The position numbers and the translations under genes were made by a program. DNA of 64,000 nt, taken from assembly GCF_035917455.1 (NCBI RefSeq), contig NZ_CP109078.1:4443501-4507500 (forward strand). The letters run 5' to 3'. The notes under the pieces were generated by a model. The model was not told the origin of the DNA. It saw only the letters and a program-made list of their open reading frames with translations, and searched no databases. This DNA comes from Micromonospora sp. NBC_01796 (GTDB lineage Bacteria; Actinomycetota; Actinomycetes; Mycobacteriales; Micromonosporaceae). Of this stretch, positions 56,951-64,000 are shown piece after piece. Position 1 is the first letter of the stretch; every line of letters starts with the position of its first letter.

Positions 56951-58210
56951 ATGTCCGTGCCGTTGGCCGAGTCGTACTCCGGACGCGCGAACAGCTTCGG
57001 TTTCCTCCGGCTCGCGTTCGCGTTCGCGGTGGTGCTGACCCACACGGCCGCGCTCGGCTACGGACGGCTCCTCCTGCCGGGAATCGACGCAGGGAGCCTG
57101 ACAGCCGGCTTTTTCGTGGTTTCCGGGTTCCTCATCACCCGCAGCGCCCGGCGGATCTCCGTACCCCGCTTCTTCTGGCACCGCGCCCTTCGACTCTGGC
57201 CCGGCCTCTGGGTCGGCCTCCTGTTCATCGGCCTGGTCGTCGCGCCCCTGCTGTAGCACCAGCGGCACGGCACGCTCGACGGGTTGTGGCGCAGTCCGGG
57301 CGGCGTGCTCGACTACCTGCGGCTGAACTGGTGGGGCGGCCTCCGGCAGGCGGGCATCGCCGACCTGTTGGTGGGCGACACACCGTTCTGGCGGTGGCGG
57401 GGCGGCAACGCGCTGAACGGCGCCCTCTGGACCCTCGCGTACGAGATCTTCTTCTACCTCGTGGTGGCAGTCCTGGCCGCTCTCACCATCCTGCGCCGGC
57501 AACTCCGCTGGCTGCCGCTGATCGCGCTCGTCGTCCTGTTCGGCGTGCTCTGCTGGAACTACTACCAGCAGGTGACCGGTGGTCAGGGGGCGATCTGGAC
57601 CACGGGCGATATCGGTCCGCTGCCGCTGTTCGGTGCGCTCCAGCGAAGCTACATCCTGTGGTTCGGGTTCATGTTCCTCACCGGCTGGGTCGCCGAGCTG
57701 TACAGCGAGCGGTTGCCGATCAGCGACCTCCTCGGCGTGCTCGCCCTCGCGGTCATCGGCTGGTTCGCCTACCACGGGGTGGTTTTCGGTCCCGGTCTGC
57801 TCGCGTACGCGTACGTCATGATCTGGCTCGCGGTGCGCCTGCCGAAGGCCCTGCACCGGGTCGGGCGGGTCAACGACTACTCGTACGGGGTGTACATCTA
57901 CTCCGCCGTGGTGCAGCAGGTGATGGCCAAGGCGGGGGTGCAGGCGATCGGCTTCGTCGGCTTTTTCCTGGTCAGCGCCCTGGTGAGTACCGGGTTCGCG
58001 ATGCTCTCCTGGCACCTGGTGCAGAAGCCGGCGCTGCGGCTCAAGGACTGGACGCCGACGATGCTGCGGGAGCGACCCGACAACCCGGGCCCACCGAAAG
58101 CGGATCGCCCGATCGCCGACGTACGGGATGAAAGCGCCGCCGCGCCCCCGGCCGCCTCCGGCGCATCGGACATCGTCCGGGACCCGGCCGCCGCACCAGC
58201 GGCTGTCTGA
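56951..58210 (+). pseudogene. Acyltransferase 3 gene broken by an in-frame TAG
   Basis: Two parts in one frame make one acyltransferase of about 418 residues. The first 101 codons (NSFGFLRLAFAFAVVLTHTA, GFFVVSGFLITRSARRI, FFWHRALRLWPGLWVGLLF) hold the family's N-terminal helices; TAG at 57254-57256 (after VVAPLL) stops it. The rest continues in the same frame with no missing bases (HGTLDGLWRSPGGVLDYLRLNWW ... ALWTLAYEIFFYLVVAVLA ... YGVYIYSAVVQQVM). A TTG at 57284 could start the second part alone, without the catalytic histidine (VLTHT). Either a recent null allele, a sequence error, or stop-codon read-through. Start ATG 56951 is uncertain. Confidence 0.82.
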
Positions 58211-58279
58211 CACCGACACCGACACCGACCGGTACCGGGCCGCGCCCGGTGCCGGTGGGGTCACATGGCCGGAAAGTAG

Positions 58280-58317
58280 CTGGGCCCGGACCGGGGAACT
58301 CCCCGATCCGGGCCCAG
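58280..58317. terminator. Terminator after tRNA-Gly (and of the acyltransferase gene)
   Basis: CTGGGCCCGGA (58280-58290) pairs perfectly with 58307-58317, and CGGGG/CCCCG inside extends the stem around AACT. It lies just beyond the 3' end of the tRNA on the minus strand. Confidence 0.85.
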
Positions 58318-58320
58318 CAC

Positions 58321-58394
58321 TGGAGCGGGCGACGAGAATCGAACTCGCGTAGTCAGTTTGGAAGACTGAAGCTCTACCATTGAGCTACGCCCGC
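58321..58394 (-). tRNA. tRNA-Gly (TCC)
   Basis: Minus-strand cloverleaf: acceptor GCGGGCG/CGCCCGC, D-arm GCTCAATGGTAGAGC, anticodon arm CAGTC-TTCCAAA-type loop with anticodon TCC, T-arm GAGTTCGATTCTC, and encoded CCA (58321-58323). A hairpin terminator follows. Confidence 0.97.
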
Positions 58395-58620
58395 GTACGC
58401 CCCGGTGACCCGTGACGTCCCGCCAGCTTACTGGAGGCGCCCCGACGAGTGCCAGGCGGTATCCGCCCGGCTGCGGCAGGCAGGCGATTTCGCGTACAAA
58501 TAGATCTTGAAAAGGCCTGGTCACGGCGGTGGCCGCGGGCCGGTCGGAGCGCGGCCGGGCGTGGCGCACGGATACCAGGCGGCGGGGGTGGGCGCCGACG
58601 GCATACACTGCTGGTCGCCA

Positions 58621-58694
58621 CGGGGTGTGGCGCAGCTTGGTAGCGCACTCGCTTTGGGAGCGAGGGGCCGTGGGTTCAAATCCCGCCACCCCGA
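58621..58694 (+). tRNA. tRNA-Pro (TGG)
   Basis: Plus-strand cloverleaf: acceptor CGGGGTG/CACCCCG, D-arm GCGCAGCTTGGTAGCGC, anticodon stem CTCGC/GCGAG with loop TTTGGGA (anticodon TGG), T-arm GGGTTCAAATCCC. No encoded CCA (CTG follows). It lies 115 bp upstream of tig. Confidence 0.97.
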
Positions 58695-58809
58695 CTGTGA
58701 TCCACCACCGCGGTGTCGGGCGCCGCAGGGTCTTCCAGACAGCTCGCCTACACTCGATGGGCTGAATCACGCCCATGACAAAGACTGAGATCCGTCAAGG
58801 AGTACGCCT

Positions 58810-60162
58810 GTGAAGAGCACCGTCGAGACTTTGAGCCCGACGCGCGTGCGGCTCGCCATCGAGGTGCCGTTCGTCGAGCTCGAGCCGAGCCTCAGGAAGG
58901 CGTACCGGGAGATCGCCCAGCAGGTCACCGTCCCGGGCTTCCGCAAGGGCAAGGTTCCATCCAACGTGATCGACCAGCGGGTCGGTCGGGGCACCGTGCT
59001 GAACGAGGCCGTGCAGGAAGCCATCCCGGAGAACATCCTGGCTGCCGTCCGTGAGCACGACGTGAAGACGCTGGGCCGACCCGACGTCGAGATCACCGAG
59101 TTCAACGACGGCGACGCGCTGAAGTTCACCGCCGAGGTCGACGTACGCCCCGAGATCGCGCTGCCCGACTTCACCACCGTCGAGGTGACCGTCGACGAGC
59201 TGAAGATCGACGACAGCGAGGTCGACGAGCAGGTCAAGGGCCTGCGGGAGCGCTTCGCCACGCTGAAGACGGTCGAGCGGGCCGCCCAGGACGGCGACTA
59301 CACCCAGATCGACCTGGCGGCGACGGTCAACGGCGAGGAGGTCCCCGGCGGCTCGGCGACCAACATCTCGCACGAGGTCGGCAGCAAGCAGCTCCTTCCG
59401 GGGCTGGACGAGGTCCTGGTCGGCCTCTCGGCCGGCGACTCGACCACCTTCGTGACCCAGCTGGTCGGCGGCGACTTCGCCGGTCAGGACGCGGATGTCG
59501 CGGTGACCGTCCGGACCGTCAAGGAGAAGGAGCTGCCCGAGCTGGACGACGACTTCGCCCAGCTCGCCAGCGAGTTCGACACCCTGGAGCAGCTCCGCGA
59601 CGACCTGCGGGACCGGATCACCCGGAACAAGCAGGTCGAGCAGATCTACGCGGCCCGGGACAAGGCGCTCAAGCAGCTCGTCGACGCCGCGGAGGTGCCG
59701 GCGCCCGAGGGTGTCGTCCGCGACGAGGTGGACAACCGCAAGCAGGCCATGGTCGACCAGCTCGAGCGGATCGGCGCCTCCCTGGAGGAGTACCTCGCCG
59801 CCGAGGAGAAGACCGAGGAGCAGATCGACACCGAGCTGACCGAGGCGGCCACCGAGGGGGTCCGGGTGCAGCTGTTGCTGGACACCCTGGCCGACGCCGA
59901 GGAGGTCCAGGTGTCCGACGACGAATTCGGACACGAGATCGTGCACCGGGCACAGCGGGCGGGGATGGCTCCCCAGCAGTACTACGACCAGCTCGTCCGC
60001 TCCGGCACGGCCGGTGCGGTCTTCGGAGACGTACGGCGCGGCAAGGCGCTCGCCTCGGTGATGGATCGGATCAAGATCACCGACTCGGCGGGCAACGCGG
60101 TCAGCCTCGACGCGCTGCGCGCGGTGGCCGACGAGGAACACAACCACGCGCACGAGCACTGA
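58810..60162 (+). CDS. tig: Trigger factor (ribosome-bound chaperone, PPIase)
   Basis: A 450-residue trigger factor. The ribosome-binding domain has the signature GFRKGKVP (positions about 44-51); the central FKBP-type domain (about 160-245) contains [21 protein letters not shown]; the rest is the helical chaperone arm, ending in a His-rich tail (EEHNHAHEH). It shelters nascent chains at the exit tunnel. GTG 58810 follows AAGGAG. Followed by the clp genes, the standard order. Confidence 0.98.
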   Translation: MKSTVETLSPTRVRLAIEVPFVELEPSLRKAYREIAQQVTVPGFRKGKVPSNVIDQRVGRGTVLNEAVQEAIPENILAAVREHDVKTLGRPDVEITEFNDGDALKFTAEVDVRPEIALPDFTTVEVTVDELKIDDSEVDEQVKGLRERFATLKTVERAAQDGDYTQIDLAATVNGEEVPGGSATNISHEVGSKQLLPGLDEVLVGLSAGDSTTFVTQLVGGDFAGQDADVAVTVRTVKEKELPELDDDFAQLASEFDTLEQLRDDLRDRITRNKQVEQIYAARDKALKQLVDAAEVPAPEGVVRDEVDNRKQAMVDQLERIGASLEEYLAAEEKTEEQIDTELTEAATEGVRVQLLLDTLADAEEVQVSDDEFGHEIVHRAQRAGMAPQQYYDQLVRSGTAGAVFGDVRRGKALASVMDRIKITDSAGNAVSLDALRAVADEEHNHAHEH

Positions 60163-60175
60163 TCGACGGGCGTTC

Positions 60176-60212
60176 TCCGGCCGCCGCGCGGGTCTCCCGC
60201 ACGGCGGCCGGA
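60176..60212 (+). terminator. Terminator of tig
   Basis: TCCGGCCGCCG (60176-60186) pairs with 60202-60212; GCGGG/CCCGC inside extends the stem with one C-A mismatch. It lies 13 bases after the tig stop. Confidence 0.85.
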
Positions 60213-60242
60213 ACCCTTCCGGCGTACGTCTCCGGGTAGCTG

Positions 60243-60256
60243 CGCTGAGAGCGAAC
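60243..60256 (+). promoter_or_regulatory. ClgR-type box upstream of clpP1
   Basis: CGC-TGAGA-GCG-AAC matches the CGC-N5-GCG core of ClgR sites upstream of clp genes in actinobacteria. It lies 79 bases before the clpP1 start; TAGTGT (60295-60300) is a possible -10. Confidence 0.5.
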
Positions 60257-60334
60257 AGTGCCCGGAGGAGGAAGCTCGGACCCCTCGCAGCGGTTAGTGT
60301 CGGCGTAAGACGGTACGGAGAGCGAAGGGCTGCC

Positions 60335-60976
60335 ATGACCGAAATGAACATCCCAGCGATGCCCCTGCGGGCGATCGAAGCCCGCGGTGGGGACTCGATT
60401 GGCAACCTCGACGACTCGGTCTACAACCGGCTGCTCAAGGAACGCATCATCTTCCTGGGCAGCGAGGTGACCGACCAGGTCGCCAACCGCATCTGCGCGC
60501 AGCTCCTGCTGCTCGCCGCGGAGGATCCCGACCGCGACATCAACCTCTGGATCAACTCGCCGGGTGGCTCGGTCTACTCCGGCATGGCGATCTACGACAC
60601 GATGCAGTTCATCGACAACGACGTTTCGACCGTCGCGATGGGCATGGCCGCTTCCATGGGCCAGCTGCTCCTCTGCGCCGGCACCAAGGGCAAGCGGTAC
60701 GCGCTCCCACACGCGCGGATCATGATGCACCAGCCGTCCGGTGGGATGGGCGGCACGGCGTCGGACATCGCGATCCAGGCCGAGCAGATGCTGTACACGA
60801 AGCGGATGTTCCAGGAGCGGGTCGCGTTCCACACCGGCCAGGACCAGGCGGCCATCGAGGCCGACTCCGACCGGGACCGTTGGTTCACCGCGGCGGAAGC
60901 CAAGGACTACGGCTTCATCGACAAGGTGATCACCGGAGCCACGCAGGTTCCGGAAGGCGCCGGGACCCTGAGCTGA
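60335..60976 (+). CDS. clpP1: ATP-dependent Clp protease proteolytic subunit 1
   Basis: A 213-residue ClpP with catalytic Ser107 (MGMAASMGQ), His132 (MMHQPSGG) and Asp181 (DSDRDRWF). Actinobacterial ClpP1 and ClpP2 form a mixed tetradecamer that works with ClpX and ClpC1. ATG 60335. The clpP2 gene follows 11 bp later in one operon. Likely activated by ClgR through the box at 60243. Confidence 0.97.
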   Translation: MTEMNIPAMPLRAIEARGGDSIGNLDDSVYNRLLKERIIFLGSEVTDQVANRICAQLLLLAAEDPDRDINLWINSPGGSVYSGMAIYDTMQFIDNDVSTVAMGMAASMGQLLLCAGTKGKRYALPHARIMMHQPSGGMGGTASDIAIQAEQMLYTKRMFQERVAFHTGQDQAAIEADSDRDRWFTAAEAKDYGFIDKVITGATQVPEGAGTLS

Positions 60977-60987
60977 GGAGCTTGACG

Positions 60988-61650
60988 ATGACTGACCTGA
61001 CGCTGCCGCCGCAGTTCGCACCAGTGCACAACCGATACGTGCTGCCGTCGTTCGTCGAGCGCACGTCGTACGGGGTCAAGGAGTCGAACCCGTACAACAA
61101 GCTGTTCGAGGACCGGATCATCTTCCTCGGGGTCCAGGTGGACGACGCGTCGGCGAACGACGTGATGGCCCAGCTGCTGACGCTGGAGGGCACCGACCCG
61201 GACCGCGACATCATCATGTACATCAACTCGCCCGGCGGTTCGTTCACCGCCATGACGGCGATCTACGACACCATGCAGTACGTCCGCCCGGACATCCAGA
61301 CGGTCTGCCTCGGGCAGGCCGCCAGCGCGGCTGCGGTGCTCCTCGCCGCCGGCACGCCGGGCAAGCGGATGGCGCTGCCGCACTCTCGCATCATCATCCA
61401 CCAGCCGGCCACCGAGGGTGGCTACGGGCAGGGCTCGGACATCGAGATCCAGGCCCGGGAGATCCTGCGGATGCGTACCCAGCTGGAGGAGATGCTCTCG
61501 CGGCACTCGAACCAGCCGGTCGACAAGGTCCGCAAGGACATCGACCGTGACAAGATCATGACTGCCGAGGAGTCCCGCGAGTACGGCCTGGTCGACACCA
61601 TTTTGACCAGCCGCAAGAAGGGCCTGCTCGCGGCGAACGCCGCCAGCTGA
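60988..61650 (+). CDS. clpP2: ATP-dependent Clp protease proteolytic subunit 2
   Basis: A 220-residue ClpP with Ser113 (LGQAASAAA), His138 (IIHQPAT) and Asp188 (DRDKIM). The N-terminal NRYVLPSFVERTSYGVKE is the longer front end typical of ClpP2, removed on maturation. ATG 60988 has GAGGAG upstream. It pairs with ClpP1 in the mixed complex. Confidence 0.97.
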   Translation: MTDLTLPPQFAPVHNRYVLPSFVERTSYGVKESNPYNKLFEDRIIFLGVQVDDASANDVMAQLLTLEGTDPDRDIIMYINSPGGSFTAMTAIYDTMQYVRPDIQTVCLGQAASAAAVLLAAGTPGKRMALPHSRIIIHQPATEGGYGQGSDIEIQAREILRMRTQLEEMLSRHSNQPVDKVRKDIDRDKIMTAEESREYGLVDTILTSRKKGLLAANAAS

Positions 61651-61653
61651 CGA

Positions 61654-61703
61654 GTGTTGTCCGGGGGTGGCCGGGGTGCTTTGGCCCTCCGCCTCCGGAC
61701 ACA
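61654..61703 (+). terminator. Possible hairpin between clpP2 and clpX
   Basis: GTGTTGTCCGG (61654-61664) pairs with CCGGACACAC (61694-61703) with one bulge; GGTTTTGG follows. The 208-bp gap suggests clpX has its own promoter. Confidence 0.45.
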
Positions 61704-61858
61704 CCCGGTTTTGGGGGTCGGAGAATGCTCCGGCAGCGAGTAACGTCGGGTCTGCACCGCTTCGCCGGTCAGCCCGGCGAGCGATCTAGACCAACGAGGC
61801 GTACCGTCCTCAGGCCAGGGCCGGGTTGATCCGGCCGATGAGCGCAGGGAGAACGTAG

Positions 61859-63151
<1,293 letters not shown>

Positions 63152-63196
63152 GCGCAGGCCTGGTCTGAGGTGGGCGGCGGCCCGTACGCTCGTTGC

Positions 63197-63994
63197 ATGC
63201 GTGTCGCCGTCTGCCAGCTCAACGCCCGCGCTGACCGGCAAGCCAATCTCGCCGCCGCGTCCGACCTGCTCGACCGGGCCGCGGCGGCCGGAGCCGATCT
63301 GGCGATCCTGCCGGAGTACGTCGACTATCTCGGTCCAGCCCCGGGGCAACCCAAGCCCGAGCCCGTCGACGGCGAGTTCGCCGAGTTCTTTGCCGCCGCC
63401 GCGCGCCGGCTCGGCATCTTCGTCCACGCCGGGTCGTTCCACGAGGTCGGCCCCGACCCGCAGCACACCTACAACACGTCGCTGGTCTTCGACCGCGCCG
63501 GCGAGCTGATCGCGACCTACCGCAAGATCCACCTGTACGACGTGGAGATCCCCGGTCGCGTCTCCTACCTCGAGTCCAGGGGAGTGGCGCCGGGCCCGGA
63601 ACCGGTGACCGTCACCATCGACGGCGTACGCGTCGGTCTCTCGATCTGTTACGACCTGCGCTTCCCCGAGCTGTACCGGGAGCTTGCCGTGGCCGGAGGG
63701 GCCCAGTTGCTGGTGGTGCCCGCCGCGTTCATGACCCACACCGGTCGGGACCACTGGGAGGTGCTGCTGCGCGCCCGGGCGATCGAGAACCAGTGTTTCG
63801 TGGCGGCGGCCGGCCAGATCGGTGACCACGACCCGGGGCGGAACTGTTTCGGCCGGAGCATGGTGATCGACCCCTGGGGGACGGTCCTCGCCCAGGCCCC
63901 GGACACCATCGGCGTGGTCTGTGCCGATCTCGATCTCGACCGGCTGCACACCATCCGGGCAGAGCTGCCCAGCCTGGCCAACCGCCGGCTCTGA
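63197..63994 (+). CDS. Carbon-nitrogen hydrolase (nitrilase/omega-amidase family)
   Basis: A 265-residue hydrolase with the Glu-Lys-Cys triad: Glu40 (LPEYVDY), Lys110 (YRKIHLYD), Cys151 (SICYDLRFPELYR). The last motif is that of Nit1/Nit2-like amidases acting on omega-amides or deaminated glutathione. ATG 63197. It follows clpX after 45 bp and may be read from it. The gene ends six bases before the window edge. Confidence 0.9.
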   Translation: MRVAVCQLNARADRQANLAAASDLLDRAAAAGADLAILPEYVDYLGPAPGQPKPEPVDGEFAEFFAAAARRLGIFVHAGSFHEVGPDPQHTYNTSLVFDRAGELIATYRKIHLYDVEIPGRVSYLESRGVAPGPEPVTVTIDGVRVGLSICYDLRFPELYRELAVAGGAQLLVVPAAFMTHTGRDHWEVLLRARAIENQCFVAAAGQIGDHDPGRNCFGRSMVIDPWGTVLAQAPDTIGVVCADLDLDRLHTIRAELPSLANRRL

Positions 63995-64000
63995 CCCCGC

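Overview
The window is high-GC DNA with strong G/C third positions, GTG and TTG starts, and many 4-bp stop/start overlaps. It carries actinobacterial families (SigE-family sigma factor, DUF5753 regulator, MEDS/HATPase regulators, sortase-type anchors) and the order tig - clpP1 - clpP2 - clpX. Gene content and the intergenic palindromes suggest a Micromonosporaceae chromosome; the genus cannot be fixed by reading alone. I see no prophage, insertion sequence, CRISPR array or integrase.

Region 1 (1-2.6 kb): the 3' end of an unknown gene, a NodB-type polysaccharide deacetylase and a PepSY membrane protein. Region 2 (2.9-13.6 kb) is the most coherent block and looks like a zinc-starvation locus. 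It has zinc-free paralogues of ribosomal proteins L31, L28, L33 and S14, a COG0523 protein with a degenerate P-loop, and a ZnuA-like lipoprotein with its ABC ATPase and permease. Five proteins in all (the ZnuA-like one included) carry the actinobacterial surface-anchored 'choice-of-anchor M' repeat, and a Zur/Fur regulator closes the block. Three matching near-palindromes (4482, 4545, 13116) sit at its two promoter regions, and the two converging operons end at one shared hairpin (9578-9613).

Region 3 (13.6-29.3 kb) is a mixed set: a PARG-type macrodomain protein, a DUF5753 regulator, a royal-jelly/SMP-30-type beta-propeller protein, a MarR regulator divergent from two hemerythrin proteins, a large secreted FG-GAP/discoidin protein under a good promoter with two LacI-like operators, a TetR/membrane pair, a YtrA-type GntR/ABC operon, a run of tiny hypothetical genes, then GrpB, VOC, GNAT and a glycosyltransferase. 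Region 4 (29.3-46.2 kb): ice-binding-like secreted protein, MMPL exporter, DedA protein, HxlR regulator divergent from an alpha/beta hydrolase, a three-subunit molybdenum hydroxylase operon (PaoABC-like), MarR divergent from an NAD(P)H oxidoreductase, LtrA divergent from TetR, a sigma factor with its likely membrane partner, and an acyltransferase.

Region 5 (46.3-58.2 kb): chitinase with ricin-type lectin domain, CsbD, metallo-beta-lactamase-fold protein, a second DedA, a holin-like/alkaline-phosphatase fusion whose 3' end runs antisense through dedA, a MEDS-STAS/HATPase pair, an ArsR/AHSA1 pair, an ABC-type binding protein without a signal peptide, and an acyltransferase gene broken by one in-frame TAG. 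Region 6 (58.3-64 kb) is housekeeping: tRNA-Gly(TCC), tRNA-Pro(TGG), tig, clpP1, clpP2, clpX and a nitrilase-family amidase.
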